A stretch of DNA of 62,858 nt from Bacillus sp. MRMR6 (GCF_001940785.1 NZ_MSLS01000004.1:210664-273521), one strand, 5' to 3'; positions 26,225 through 35,462 are shown, counted from the stretch's first letter. Notes: a model not told the origin generated them from the letters alone. Made by a program: numbers and translations.

Positions 26225-27856
26225 GTGAGTCACATGGTGTTTTTAGACTATATAGTCAATCTCTCAATTTTTTCGCTTTTGGTTAGTACGCCGTTAGTCA
26301 TCCGGTCATTTATCAATCATAGAATCCCAAGGGATGTACCCTTTTGGGTCAGTATCTATGGAGGAATAGTTTCTGTTATTCTAACTAATCTATCCGTTCA
26401 AGAACAGGGATATTCCTATGACATAAGGTATGCTCCTGTTATTTTAGTGTTTGCCTATTTTGGCCCAGGGCCAGGTGTGCTAACAGGTTCCTTTGCCTTA
26501 ATGGCAAGGCTGGCTTCAAGTGGGAATTGGGCTCCAGCGATTATTGGTTGGACGATGGTTATGGTCGGACTTACGATCTTTCATTATTACATAAAAAGAC
26601 ATTCTCCTGCCCAAAAGGCATTGGCTCTATTTGGAGTATATTCAATAATCTATTTAATCACTATATTCACATTTAATATATTTAGAAATAATCCTGTTTT
26701 TCACATAGAATACCTGTTATTTGTCATGCTTGGTGTTATTATAGGTGCACTATTGATCGAGTCATATGTGAAGTTATATCGCTTAAACAATAGATTGTCA
26801 GATATGTATAAAATAGTAGAAGCCAGTGAGACAAAATATCGCTTAATTGCAGAGAATACTTCCGATTTGATTATGGTCATGAATAAAGATCATGCCATAA
26901 ATTATTATTCTCCGTCACATGAACTTGTATTAGGGTACAACTGTTCAGAGTTAGAAAAGTTTAAGCTGTGCGAATTTTTACATCCCGATGATGTGCCCGA
27001 GTTTAAAAACTCAATTACGAAGATGTTTGAGGATAAAGAACCGCAGTCATTGGAGTTTCGCCTTTACCATAGGGATGGTTACTGGATTGAATTTGAGTCG
27101 AGATGTGTTCCTGTTAAGGGTGATGAACAGCTTTCAGCACATATTGTCATCATTAGCCGGGATATTTCTGAGCGGAAAAAAGCAGAGGAAATTCTCCTGC
27201 AATCGGAAAAGCTCTCGATTGTAGGAGAATTAGCAGCGGGGGTAGCTCATGAAATCCGTAATCCGCTAACGACTATTAAAGGGTTTATTCAGCTTTATAA
27301 AAAGGACGAAAGTACAGCAGAATATAATGACTTACTGCTGAGTGAACTTGAACGAATAGAGACTATTACTAGTGAGCTATTGTCGCTCGGCAAACCTCAG
27401 GCAGTTCAACTAAACTATGCCAATTTGCCGGAATTAATCGAAAACACATTGGAGCTGCTCGCTCCACAGGCAATGATGAATGATATCCAGTTCAAACTAT
27501 TTATTGAGGATGATGATATCGAGCTTATTTGTGAAAAAAATCAGCTTAAACAGGTTTTCCTTAATATCTTAAAAAATGCGATTGAAGCAATGCAAGAAGG
27601 CGGCGATATCGAGATTCGCTTAGAAAAGGGACCTGATGGAAACTGTGTTATATCCGTTCGAGACCAGGGCTGTGGAATCCCAGAAGAACTCCTGCCAAGA
27701 TTAGGAGAACCATTCTACACACTAAAAGAAAAAGGCACAGGACTCGGCCTGATGATCTGTAACAAAATCATCAAACAACACCAAGGCACCATCACCTACC
27801 AAAGCAAACTAAAACAAGGAACACTCGTCCAAATCACCCTGCCACATACAATATAG
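26225..27856 (+). CDS. Membrane PAS-domain sensor histidine kinase
   Basis: 543 aa. N-terminal 5TMR_LYT-like membrane domain (about 1-195; YAPVILVFAYFGPGPGVLTG), PAS domain (about 205-315; YRLIAENTSDLIMVMNKD, then SRDISERKKAEE), HisKA with GVAHEIRNPLTTIKGFIQLY (phospho-acceptor about H342), and HATPase_c with N-box NILKNAIEAMQEGG, G1 DQGCGIP and GTGLGLMICNKI. This layout resembles sporulation phosphorelay kinases, including the lack of an adjacent response regulator. The start is unsure: GTG 26225 and ATG 26234 both have weak RBS. Signal unknown. Confidence 0.9.
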   Translation: MSHMVFLDYIVNLSIFSLLVSTPLVIRSFINHRIPRDVPFWVSIYGGIVSVILTNLSVQEQGYSYDIRYAPVILVFAYFGPGPGVLTGSFALMARLASSGNWAPAIIGWTMVMVGLTIFHYYIKRHSPAQKALALFGVYSIIYLITIFTFNIFRNNPVFHIEYLLFVMLGVIIGALLIESYVKLYRLNNRLSDMYKIVEASETKYRLIAENTSDLIMVMNKDHAINYYSPSHELVLGYNCSELEKFKLCEFLHPDDVPEFKNSITKMFEDKEPQSLEFRLYHRDGYWIEFESRCVPVKGDEQLSAHIVIISRDISERKKAEEILLQSEKLSIVGELAAGVAHEIRNPLTTIKGFIQLYKKDESTAEYNDLLLSELERIETITSELLSLGKPQAVQLNYANLPELIENTLELLAPQAMMNDIQFKLFIEDDDIELICEKNQLKQVFLNILKNAIEAMQEGGDIEIRLEKGPDGNCVISVRDQGCGIPEELLPRLGEPFYTLKEKGTGLGLMICNKIIKQHQGTITYQSKLKQGTLVQITLPHTI

Positions 27857-27862
27857 AAATCG

Positions 27863-27890
27863 GCGCCCTTCATCAAAAGGGTGCTTTTTT
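27863..27890 (+). terminator. Rho-independent terminator after the kinase
   Basis: GCGCCCTT, loop CATCAA, AAGGGTGC then TTTTTT. Confidence 0.85.
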
Positions 27891-27902
27891 GGTGCTTTTT
27901 TT

Positions 27903-28006
27903 GGTGCCTGTCACCGCTCGTGTACATTTTCGTCGTTTTGTCTTTCTGTGGTGACAGGCACCACAGAAAGACAAATCACTTGATTTGTACGCCTGGGGTG
28001 GACAGT
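27903..28006. repeat. GGTGACAGGCACC-family repeat, copy R8 (long form)
   Basis: First core inverted (GGTGCCTGTCACC, 27903-27915), then GCTCGTGTACATTTT; second core 27950-27962 within a perfect 17-bp hairpin, TTTGTCTTTCTGTGGTG (27937-27953) and CACCACAGAAAGACAAA (27959-27975). Right end TACGCCTGGGGTGGACAGT. Relative to R4 the stem has paired changes in both arms. Confidence 0.85.
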
Positions 28007-28082
28007 GGTGTTTGACAGATGTGTTTTGGTTTTGGTTATATTAGGGGGGTGATGATTAATTTGTAAAGGTGTGATGGTGCTG

Positions 28083-28520
28083 ATGGTGGATGTTTTGACG
28101 ACGATTGTGATAGATTGCCCTCTTGAGGAGGTAGCTGCTTATGCATCTAACCCTGATCATGCTCCTGAATGGTATTCCAATATTGACACTGCTGAGTGGA
28201 GGACACCGAAACCTTTGACTTTAGGTTCGGAAGTCGCCTTTAAAGCGAATTTCCTCGGAAGACAGCTTGCCTATGTCTACCGAATAGTTGAGTATATCCC
28301 GAATGAGAAGCTTGTGATGAGTACAGCAGATGGGCCTTTCCCAATGGAGACAACTTACACTTGGGATAAGAAGAGTGAGCAATCAACGCTTATGACCTTA
28401 CGAAATAGGGGAAACCCCTCCGGCTTCTCGAAGTTTCTTGCGCCGTTTATGGTACCTGCAATGAAACGTGCAAATAAAAAAGACTTAAAAAAAATTAAGC
28501 GAATCCTCGAAAGCCGTTGA
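28083..28520 (+). CDS. SRPBCC-family (START-like) protein
   Basis: About 145 aa with the polyketide-cyclase/dehydrase-like fold: VDVLTTIVIDCPLEEVAAYA, SNPDHAPEWYSNIDTAEW and a C-terminal helix of basic residues. Such proteins bind hydrophobic ligands; no catalytic signature is visible. Three close start codons (GTG 28071, ATG 28074, ATG 28083) exist; 28083 is chosen because AAAGGTG is then at a normal distance. Function unknown. Confidence 0.72.
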   Translation: MVDVLTTIVIDCPLEEVAAYASNPDHAPEWYSNIDTAEWRTPKPLTLGSEVAFKANFLGRQLAYVYRIVEYIPNEKLVMSTADGPFPMETTYTWDKKSEQSTLMTLRNRGNPSGFSKFLAPFMVPAMKRANKKDLKKIKRILESR

Positions 28521-28535
28521 TGCTGCTTAATCTAC

Positions 28536-28588
28536 AAAGCTCCTTATGGTTAGGAAAGTTTCCTAAGCCATAGGGAGCTTTTATTTTT
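28536..28588 (+). terminator. Rho-independent terminator
   Basis: AAAGCTCC.TATGG.TAGGA paired with TCCTA..CCATA.GGAGCTTT, then TTATTTTT. Confidence 0.85.
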
Positions 28589-28647
28589 CCCTCATTTTCG
28601 ATTCTATTTTGTTCGAATTCTCCGTTGTTTAACCATTCCACAATAGT

Positions 28648-28663
28648 TGGCATGTTTCTTGCA
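28648..28663 (+). promoter_or_regulatory. Sigma-54 (SigL) promoter of the CoA-transferase/thiolase operon
   Basis: TGGCATGTTTCTTGCA matches the -24/-12 consensus TGGCAC-N5-TTGCA with GG and GC dinucleotides 12 bases apart. It is 53 bases before the first start codon. The sigma-54 activator is encoded at 33934. Confidence 0.82.
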
Positions 28664-28715
28664 TATTAAAAAGGTGTGAGTGAACCTCACTTTATACTTT
28701 CAGGAGGTGCTGATA

Positions 28716-29393
28716 ATGAATAAACTGATTTCAATCGAGGAAGTTTCATCGCTCTTTAAGGATGGAATGACCATAATGGCAGGTGGATTTATGGGTGTTG
28801 GTACACCACAAGACCTTGTATCCGCCTTACTCGAAGCTGATATAAAAGATATTACACTGATCGCAAATGACACCGCTTTTGCTGATTCGGGAGTAGGTCC
28901 CTTAATTGTAAATCGCCGTGTTAAAAAGGTAATTGCTTCACATATAGGTACAAATCCAGAAACGGGCAGGCAAATGATCGCTGGTGAGATGGAGGTTGAA
29001 CTGGTTCCACAAGGTACGCTGGCAGAGCGGGTGCGCGCTGGAGGGTCTGGACTTGGAGGGGTTCTTACGCCTACAGGGGTTGGAACGGTTGTAGAAGAAG
29101 GAAAACAGAAGCTAACTGTAGACGGACGTGAATATTTACTAGAAAAACCGCTTAGAGCAGAAGTTGCGCTATTAAAAGCTTATAAAGCGGATAAGGCAGG
29201 GAATTTAGTCTATCACCGCTCGGCACGAAACTTCAATCCTTTTATGGCTTTAGCAGCAGATCTTGTCATTGTTCAGGTAGAAAAATTCGTCGAAATAGGG
29301 GAAATTGATCCGGACGAAGTAATGACTCCTGGTATATTAGTAGACAAAATTTATGTTCAAGGAGGAAGCGCTAATGGTACTTACACAAATTAG
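28716..29393 (+). CDS. 3-oxoacid (acetoacetate/butyrate) CoA-transferase subunit A
   Basis: 225 aa, family I CoA-transferase alpha subunit (ScoA/AtoD type). [20 protein letters not shown] is the CoA-binding N-terminal signature; [19 protein letters not shown] and [11 protein letters not shown] follow. With subunit B it transfers CoA to acetoacetate, the entry step for thiolytic cleavage to acetyl-CoA. ATG 28716 follows CAGGAGGTGCTGATA; the frame extends 12 codons upstream without a better start. Its 3' end overlaps subunit B by 20 bases. Order with thiolase, GntP-type permease and hydroxybutyrate dehydrogenase recalls yxjC-scoA-scoB-yxjF of B. subtilis. Confidence 0.92.
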   Translation: MNKLISIEEVSSLFKDGMTIMAGGFMGVGTPQDLVSALLEADIKDITLIANDTAFADSGVGPLIVNRRVKKVIASHIGTNPETGRQMIAGEMEVELVPQGTLAERVRAGGSGLGGVLTPTGVGTVVEEGKQKLTVDGREYLLEKPLRAEVALLKAYKADKAGNLVYHRSARNFNPFMALAADLVIVQVEKFVEIGEIDPDEVMTPGILVDKIYVQGGSANGTYTN

Positions 29394-30024
29394 TCCAAAA
29401 CAAATGATTGCCGCACGCGTTGCGAAGGAAATGAGAGACGGAGATGTAGTAAACCTAGGGATTGGGCTGCCGACCATGGTGCCAAATTTCTTACCAGACC
29501 ATGTAAGTGTCATCCTTCAATCGGAAAATGGTTATGTTGGTTTAGGTCCTTTAGAGGGAGAGATTGACCCTGACTTAGTAAATGCAGGGGGCCAGCCAGC
29601 AGGTATCCTGCCTGGAGGAGCGTTCTTTGATAGCCTGTTCTCCTTTGAATTAATTCGCGGCGGTCACGTTGACGTAACGGTTCTAGGAGGGTTAGAGGTT
29701 GATGCTAAAGGGAATCTTGCCAACTGGATGGTTCCAGGGAAAATGGTTCCTGGTATGGGTGGTGCGATGGACCTCGTAACGGGTGCTAAAAAGGTCATCG
29801 TTGCGATGGAACATACTGCTAAAAATGGTTCATCAAAAGTTTTAGAAAACTGCCGGTTACCGCTTACAGGTAAAGGCGTGGTTGATTTGATAGTGACCGA
29901 ACTAGCCGTTTTTCGGGTAACAGTAGAAGGCTTAGTACTTGAAGAGCTTCAAGAAGGTGTTGATTTAGAGACGGTTCGTGAAAGAACAGAGGCTTCCTAT
30001 AACATAAACCCCAATCTTTTATAA
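29374..30024 (+). CDS. 3-oxoacid (acetoacetate/butyrate) CoA-transferase subunit B
   Basis: 216 aa, ScoB/AtoA type. The catalytic glutamate is in [16 protein letters not shown]; other family marks are [34 protein letters not shown] and [23 protein letters not shown] 29374 behind AAGGAGGAAGCGCTA lies inside the end of subunit A, giving coupled translation in the 1:1 ratio the heteromer needs. Confidence 0.93.
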   Translation: MVLTQISPKQMIAARVAKEMRDGDVVNLGIGLPTMVPNFLPDHVSVILQSENGYVGLGPLEGEIDPDLVNAGGQPAGILPGGAFFDSLFSFELIRGGHVDVTVLGGLEVDAKGNLANWMVPGKMVPGMGGAMDLVTGAKKVIVAMEHTAKNGSSKVLENCRLPLTGKGVVDLIVTELAVFRVTVEGLVLEELQEGVDLETVRERTEASYNINPNLL

Positions 30025-30058
30025 AAATATAGATTCATAGAAACAGGAGGAAGAATTG

Positions 30059-31243
30059 ATGCGTGATGTTGTAATTGTTAGTGCTGTAAGGACAGCGATA
30101 GGGAATTTCATGGGTACATTAAGTAACATCCCAGCAACGGAATTAGGTGCAATTGTCATCAAGGAGGCGATAAACCGCGCCGGTATTAAGGGAGAACAAG
30201 TCGATGAGGTCATAATGGGAAACGTTCTCCAGGCTGGTCTTGGACAGGGGCCAGCACGTCAAGCGGCGATAAAAGCTGGATTGCCAAATGAAGTCACTTC
30301 AATGGCCATTAACAAGCTTTGTGGCTCAGGATTAAAGGCCGTACATCTTGGGGCACAGGCAATCCAAACCGGTGAAGCAGAAATTGTCGTTGCAGGCGGC
30401 ATGGAAAATATGAGTCAAACACCCTATCTATTAACGAACGGACGTTCAGGTTATCGAATGGGCGATGGAAGGATTATTGACAGCATGATTCACGATGGTT
30501 TGCAATGTGCATTAAATTCTTACCATATGGGTGTCACTGCCGAAAATATAGCTGAGCAGTATGGGTTGAGCAGAGAAGAACAGGACGAGTTTGCCGCCTG
30601 GAGCCAGCAAAAGGCGGAACATGCAATAAAGGAAAGTAAGTTTAAGGAAGAAATCGTTCCTGTTGTCATCCCACAGCGAAAGGGTGACCCGAATATCTTT
30701 GATACAGATGAGTTCCCGCGTTCAGGGGTAACGGCGGATACACTGGCGAAACTAAAACCAGCCTTTAAGAAGGATGGGACTGTTACAGCCGGAAACGCTT
30801 CTGGAATTAATGATGGTGCGGCAGCATTAGTATTAATGAGTAAAGAAAAAGCGGTTGAACTGGGCATTATCCCACTGGCTATTATTCGTGCAAATGGTAC
30901 TGCAGGGGTTGATCCGAAGATAATGGGTATTGGACCTGTTCCAGCCACCAAGAAAGCCTTAGAAAAAGCTGGACTTTCGATGGATGATATAGACATTGTG
31001 GAAGCTAACGAAGCTTTTGCTGCTCAGTCTCTGGCAGTGGGTCGTGACCTTCAGATTCCTAAAGAAAAACTGAATATAAATGGGGGAGCAGTAGCATTAG
31101 GGCACCCAATTGGTGCTAGCGGTGCGCGGGTGCTTGTTACTTTACTCCATGAAATGAAACGCCAAGGCTCTCGCTATGGATTGGCAGCACTTTGTATTGG
31201 CGGAGGGCAAGGGATAGCAACGATCGTTGAGATGGAAAACTAG
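30059..31243 (+). CDS. Acetyl-CoA C-acetyltransferase (thiolase)
   Basis: 394 aa degradative or biosynthetic thiolase. Active-site Cys88 in [11 protein letters not shown], His349 in [10 protein letters not shown] and Cys379 in CIGGGQG. Cleaves acetoacetyl-CoA made by the CoA-transferase into two acetyl-CoA. ATG 30059 follows CAGGAGGAAGAAT; a TTG just upstream is in frame but less likely. It is 34 bases after subunit B in the same sigma-54 driven operon. Confidence 0.94.
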   Translation: MRDVVIVSAVRTAIGNFMGTLSNIPATELGAIVIKEAINRAGIKGEQVDEVIMGNVLQAGLGQGPARQAAIKAGLPNEVTSMAINKLCGSGLKAVHLGAQAIQTGEAEIVVAGGMENMSQTPYLLTNGRSGYRMGDGRIIDSMIHDGLQCALNSYHMGVTAENIAEQYGLSREEQDEFAAWSQQKAEHAIKESKFKEEIVPVVIPQRKGDPNIFDTDEFPRSGVTADTLAKLKPAFKKDGTVTAGNASGINDGAAALVLMSKEKAVELGIIPLAIIRANGTAGVDPKIMGIGPVPATKKALEKAGLSMDDIDIVEANEAFAAQSLAVGRDLQIPKEKLNINGGAVALGHPIGASGARVLVTLLHEMKRQGSRYGLAALCIGGGQGIATIVEMEN

Positions 31244-31252
31244 AAGCTGACT

Positions 31253-31320
31253 ATTCCGTAAAAACGGAAAATTCCACTTTTGCGGAATGGTATTCGGACG
31301 AAATTCCGTAAAAACGGAAT
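31253..31320. repeat. Three TTCCG-N-CGGAA palindromes upstream of the second sigma-54 promoter
   Basis: ATTCCGTAAAAACGGAA at 31253-31269, a variant ATTCCAC...GCGGAAT at 31271-31287, and a second exact copy at 31303-31320. They lie 120-190 bases upstream of the sigma-54 promoter, where enhancer-type activator sites usually sit; alternatively they are hairpins at the end of the thiolase operon, but no T-run follows. Confidence 0.55.
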
Positions 31321-31439
31321 AAGCATATTTAATAGCGTAAATTTGGTAATAACATTATAAAAATTTTTTCAACTTTAAACTATGAAGATCTATTAAGATA
31401 AAATAGGTTGATAAAAGAATAATAGATTACATTCCTTGT

Positions 31440-31455
31440 TGGCACAGTAATTGCA
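31440..31455 (+). promoter_or_regulatory. Sigma-54 (SigL) promoter of the permease/dehydrogenase operon
   Basis: TGGCACAGTAATTGCA is an exact match to the -24/-12 elements (GG and GC 12 bases apart). It is 89 bases before the permease start and is followed by a cre-like site. Confidence 0.88.
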
Positions 31456-31478
31456 TTATAAGAAATGTAGGCTTCTTA

Positions 31479-31492
31479 TGTAAACGCTTACT
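31479..31492 (+). promoter_or_regulatory. cre site (CcpA) downstream of the sigma-54 promoter
   Basis: TGTAAACGCTTACT matches cre at 13 of 14 positions and lies just past the expected transcription start, a typical roadblock position for catabolite repression. Confidence 0.65.
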
Positions 31493-31544
31493 GAGGGTGC
31501 GTGGGGAGATAGCTTACACATTAGATAGATATAGGGGGATTTAT

Positions 31545-32981
31545 ATGGATTTATTGGTTATACTTCTGGCGCTCGGACTGTTAATGCTGGCCGCCTACCG
31601 TGGTTTTTCAGTTATCTTATTTGCACCGCTTTGTGCCATCTTAGCTGTGCTGCTAATCGAACCGATCCATGTGTTACCGTTCTTCTCTGGCGTGTTTATG
31701 GAAAAAATGGTTGGCTTTATTAAATCCTATTTTCCAGTGTTCCTATTAGGAGCAATATTTGGGAAGGTAGTTGAAATGTCAGGAATTGCTGAATCAATCG
31801 CAAAGACAATTGTAAATATGCTTGGTGCAAAACGAGCCATGCTGACAATCGTTTTACTTGGGGCAATCTTAACATATAGCGGAGTAAGCTTGTTCGTAGC
31901 TGTTTTCGCCATCTATCCATTTGCTGCTCAGATGTTTAGAGAAGCCAATATTCCTAAAAGGCTTATTCCAGGAACCATTGCACTTGGGGCATTTACTTTC
32001 ACGATGGATGCTTTACCGGGAACACCCCAAATTCAAAACGTTATACCCATTGCTTTCTTTAAAACAGACATTTATGCAGCCCCAATCCTTGGGATCATTG
32101 GTGCTATCTTTGTCTTAACTCTTGGATTATTGTATTTAGAAATGAGACGGAAAAAAGCAGAAAAAATGGGTGAAGGCTATTATGGTTTCGGAGCTGAAAA
32201 TGCCGCTGCCCTAGCAAAAGAAATGGTTGTAGAAAAGGAAGAGTCCACTCCTGACTTAGCAGCAAAACAATCTGTTTTAAGGCAGGTATTGGCTTTTGTC
32301 CCGTTAATTCTTGTAGGAGTAACTAATAAGCTGTTTATTACTTACATACCGCAATGGTATCCAAATGGATTCGATTTTTCTGCGATCGGGCTATCATATA
32401 CGGTTGATGTACCTGCTGTTGCAGCGATCTGGGCGATCGAAATGGCGTTAACAGTTGGGATTATTTCTTCACTTGCGTACGATTGGAAAAGAGTTACACA
32501 TAAATTTAAAGAAGGTCTTAACCAAAGTATTGGCGGTTCCTTGCTTGCAACGATGAATACGGGGGCTGAGTACGGATTTGGCGGGGTAATTGCTGCCCTT
32601 CCTGGCTTTGCAAAAATCAGTGATGGTATTGGAGGCACATTCACAAACCCGCTTGTCAATGGTGCTGTTACCACTAGTACACTTGCAGGTATTACCGGCT
32701 CGGCATCCGGCGGAATGGGTATTGCGCTAGGGGCAATGGCTGATAAATACAACCAGGCGATTGCTGCTGCCAATATCCCACCCGAAGTGATGCACCGAGT
32801 AGTAGCCATGGCATCAGGAGGAATGGATACACTTCCGCATAATGGTGCTGTTATTACCTTGCTAGCAGTTACAGGCTTAACACACAAACAATCTTATCGT
32901 GACATATTTGCAATTACCATTATTAAAACAGTAGCGGTTTTCTTCGTTATTGCCATTTACACGTACTTGGGTCTTGTATAA
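31545..32981 (+). CDS. GntP-family permease (YxjC type, probable 3-hydroxybutyrate/acetoacetate uptake)
   Basis: 478 aa, about 12 membrane segments. GntP-family segments include SYFPVFLLGAIFGKVVEMSG, PFAAQMFREANIPKRLIPG, MDALPGTPQIQNVIP and GASGAS-like GSASGGMGIALGAM with MASGGMDTLPHNGAVI near the C-terminus. The frame opens at 31497, but ATG 31545 follows ATAGGGGGATT. In B. subtilis the homologue leads the scoAB-yxjF operon; here it has its own sigma-54 promoter. Substrate inferred from neighbours. Confidence 0.88.
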   Translation: MDLLVILLALGLLMLAAYRGFSVILFAPLCAILAVLLIEPIHVLPFFSGVFMEKMVGFIKSYFPVFLLGAIFGKVVEMSGIAESIAKTIVNMLGAKRAMLTIVLLGAILTYSGVSLFVAVFAIYPFAAQMFREANIPKRLIPGTIALGAFTFTMDALPGTPQIQNVIPIAFFKTDIYAAPILGIIGAIFVLTLGLLYLEMRRKKAEKMGEGYYGFGAENAAALAKEMVVEKEESTPDLAAKQSVLRQVLAFVPLILVGVTNKLFITYIPQWYPNGFDFSAIGLSYTVDVPAVAAIWAIEMALTVGIISSLAYDWKRVTHKFKEGLNQSIGGSLLATMNTGAEYGFGGVIAALPGFAKISDGIGGTFTNPLVNGAVTTSTLAGITGSASGGMGIALGAMADKYNQAIAAANIPPEVMHRVVAMASGGMDTLPHNGAVITLLAVTGLTHKQSYRDIFAITIIKTVAVFFVIAIYTYLGLV

Positions 32982-33042
32982 AGGTGACGAAAAGCTGCAT
33001 AGATTTGTAGAGTTTGAACAAGATATTTTAGGAGGTTTTATC

Positions 33043-33819
33043 ATGTTAAACGGAAGAGTAGCGTTTATTACAGGGTCTGCAAGTGGAATCGGTTTAGAAA
33101 TTGCCAAAACTTTTGCACAAGAAGGAGCAAAGGTTGTGATCTCTGATCTAAATCAGGAAAAGAGTGAATTAGTAGCAGCTGAATTAAGGAACCTAGGGCA
33201 TGAAGCGCTCTCCGCTCCATGTGACGTTACAGATGAGGTTGCCTTTAAAAACGCTCTTGAATTAGCATATACAACATTTGGAAGAATTGATATTTTAGTA
33301 AATAATGCGGGACTTCAATATGTTTCGCCTATTGAGGAATTCCCAACCGAGAGATTTGAGTTTTTAGTCAAAGTAATGTTAACTGCCCCCTTTATTGGAA
33401 TTAAACATGTTTTCCCAATCATGAAAGAACAGGGCTTCGGCCGCATCATTAATATGGCCTCTATTAATGGTGTGATTGGCTTTGCAGGAAAGGCTGCTTA
33501 CAATAGTGCAAAGCATGGAGTGATTGGTTTAACAAAAGTAGCGGCTTTAGAAGGAGCTGCACATGGAATTACCGTAAATGCTTTATGTCCAGGTTATGTT
33601 GATACACCACTAGTTAGGAACCAATTAAAGGATTTAGCAGAAACTAGGAATGTTAATCTAGAGCGTGTGCTTGACGATGTATTGCTTTCGCTTGTACCGC
33701 AAAAAAGACTATTAGCGGTATCTGAGATTGCTGATTACGCAGCCTTCTTAGCAAGTGAAAAGGCAAAAGGAGTGACAGGACAGGCTGTAATTCTAGACGG
33801 TGGTTATACAGTACAATAG
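33043..33819 (+). CDS. 3-hydroxybutyrate dehydrogenase (SDR family, YxjF type)
   Basis: 258 aa classical short-chain dehydrogenase. Cofactor motif TGSASGIG at about 11-18, NNAG, catalytic Tyr153 and Lys157 (YNSAKHG), and PGYVDTPLV as in D-3-hydroxybutyrate dehydrogenases. Oxidises 3-hydroxybutyrate to acetoacetate with NAD, feeding the CoA-transferase. ATG 33043 follows TTAGGAGGTTTTATC; upstream in-frame starts lie inside or next to the permease end and lack RBS. Confidence 0.9.
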   Translation: MLNGRVAFITGSASGIGLEIAKTFAQEGAKVVISDLNQEKSELVAAELRNLGHEALSAPCDVTDEVAFKNALELAYTTFGRIDILVNNAGLQYVSPIEEFPTERFEFLVKVMLTAPFIGIKHVFPIMKEQGFGRIINMASINGVIGFAGKAAYNSAKHGVIGLTKVAALEGAAHGITVNALCPGYVDTPLVRNQLKDLAETRNVNLERVLDDVLLSLVPQKRLLAVSEIADYAAFLASEKAKGVTGQAVILDGGYTVQ

Positions 33820-33827
33820 AAACGAAA

Positions 33828-33866
33828 AAGAATCCTAATCGGTCATTCCGAATGGGGTTCTTTTTT
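33828..33866 (+). terminator. Rho-independent terminator after the dehydrogenase
   Basis: AAGAATCC..CGG paired with CCG..GGGGTTCTT, then TTTT. Confidence 0.75.
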
Positions 33867-33933
33867 GTCGGATCTGTTCGAAAAAATAAAAGTATATTTG
33901 CTATAATGACAATAGAAAATAGAGCAGAGGTGA

Positions 33934-35352
33934 GTGATGGTGAACTTAGGAATTGATGAGATTCCCTATAATTGGCTCGAAGAAATTATTAACCTATCTG
34001 CTGAACGAATTGTGGTAGTTGACCGAGATGGTGTGATTACCTATATCAATGAAGCATATTGTGAATTTTTGGGGACTACTATGGAAAAAGCAGTACGCCG
34101 TCCTGTTCAAGATGTCATCGAAAACACCCGAATGCATATCGTGATTAAAACAGGACAGGCAGAAATTGCAGCTGTTCAACACATCAATGGCAGCGAGATG
34201 ATTGCAAATCGATTCCCTCTGATTGTCAAGGGCGAATTGGTAGGGGCTGTCGGGACTGTTATGTTTCGTAACCCTGAAGAACTTCATGTTTATAAAAGTA
34301 AAATCCAGCATATTGTTGATGAATTAAAATATTATAAAACGAAAGTTGAAAGAGAATTAAAAAGTAAATATTCCTTTGATACCCTTATAGGTAGGAGCAG
34401 TTCCTTCCTAACGGTAAAAGGGCTGGCGGAAAGAATTTCAGGTAGTCAGTCGAATGTATTATTACTAGGAGAATCCGGAACAGGGAAGGAGTTATTTGCA
34501 CATGCTATCCATACCAACAGTCCACGTGCATTATTTCCCTTTATTGCAATTAACTGTGCTTCAATTCCAGAGCATTTGCTGGAATCAGAACTATTTGGCT
34601 ATGAGGATGGTGCTTTTACTGGGGCTAAAAAAGGGGGGAAAAAGGGGCAATTTCAACTAGCGAATCGCGGATCTATTTTTCTTGACGAAATTGGAGATAT
34701 GCCGCTGGCAATGCAAAGTAAGTTGCTAAGGGTATTGCAGGAAAAAGAAATTCAAGCTATCGGCGGGCATAAGTCAATTCCTGTTGATGTACGGATTATT
34801 GCTGCCACCCACCGTGATTTAGAAAAGATGGTAGAAGAGGGAAAGTTTCGCCAGGATTTATATTATCGGTTAAATGTTATAAAGATTGAGATACCCCCTC
34901 TTAGAAATAGAATTGACGATATCGAGTTACTATCTAAAAAGTTATTAGAAAAATTAGAGGGCAGATTTTACCGTAAAGCCATCTCCATTTCTCCTGAAGT
35001 GATTGAAAGGCTTCAGTTCCATACGTGGCCAGGGAATATTCGTGAGCTCGAGAACGTGTTAGAGCGTGCGATTAATGTGTTAGATGGAAATAGGATTGAA
35101 TTGTCCCACTTGCCATTATACTTGCGTGACAATGGGACAGAAGATCCTGCAAAATCTGCAATCGAAACTAGGTCATCAAAACAAGGGGAAGTGCGGATTC
35201 AGCCCTTAAAAGAAACGCTTACCAAAGTTGAAAAAGAAGCCATCCAGCATGCTCTTAACAAGGTCGGAGGGAACAAGCAGGAAGCAGCAAAACTCTTAGA
35301 AATCGGTAAAACTAGTTTTTACGAAAAATGTAAATTATATGATATTAAATAA
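33934..35352 (+). CDS. Sigma-54-dependent transcriptional activator (PAS-AAA-Fis)
   Basis: 472 aa. N-terminal PAS sensor domain (about 12-120; ERIVVVDRDGVITYINEAYC), AAA+ central domain with Walker A GESGTGKE near 180, sigma-54 contact loop GAFTGA near 226, Walker B FLDEIGDMP, arginine-rich LREL-type YYRLNVIKIEIPPLRNR, and a C-terminal Fis-type helix-turn-helix (GGNKQEAAKLLEIGKTSFYE). RocR/BkdR class. Two sigma-54 promoters precede the ketone-body genes, which are its obvious targets. Starts at GTG 33934, ATG 33937 or GTG 33940 cannot be separated by RBS. Its own expression is probably sigma-A driven. Confidence 0.93.
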   Translation: MMVNLGIDEIPYNWLEEIINLSAERIVVVDRDGVITYINEAYCEFLGTTMEKAVRRPVQDVIENTRMHIVIKTGQAEIAAVQHINGSEMIANRFPLIVKGELVGAVGTVMFRNPEELHVYKSKIQHIVDELKYYKTKVERELKSKYSFDTLIGRSSSFLTVKGLAERISGSQSNVLLLGESGTGKELFAHAIHTNSPRALFPFIAINCASIPEHLLESELFGYEDGAFTGAKKGGKKGQFQLANRGSIFLDEIGDMPLAMQSKLLRVLQEKEIQAIGGHKSIPVDVRIIAATHRDLEKMVEEGKFRQDLYYRLNVIKIEIPPLRNRIDDIELLSKKLLEKLEGRFYRKAISISPEVIERLQFHTWPGNIRELENVLERAINVLDGNRIELSHLPLYLRDNGTEDPAKSAIETRSSKQGEVRIQPLKETLTKVEKEAIQHALNKVGGNKQEAAKLLEIGKTSFYEKCKLYDIK

Positions 35353-35382
35353 ACACTTCCAGAAGGGAGTGTTTTCGTTTTT
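35351..35382 (+). terminator. Rho-independent terminator
   Basis: AAACACT.CC, loop, GG.AGTGTTTTCGTTTTT. Confidence 0.8.
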
Positions 35383-35462
35383 GTTAGGCTTTGTTCTCTT
35401 AGTTTAGATGAAACATATTTTAAAAATGAAACATACTAATAAAAAGGAGGGGATTAAGAAGA

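Noticed and set aside
31244..31320. CRISPR-like array from the repeated ATTCCG...CGGAA units
   Set aside because: Only three irregularly spaced short palindromes, no uniform repeat-spacer pattern and no cas genes in the window.
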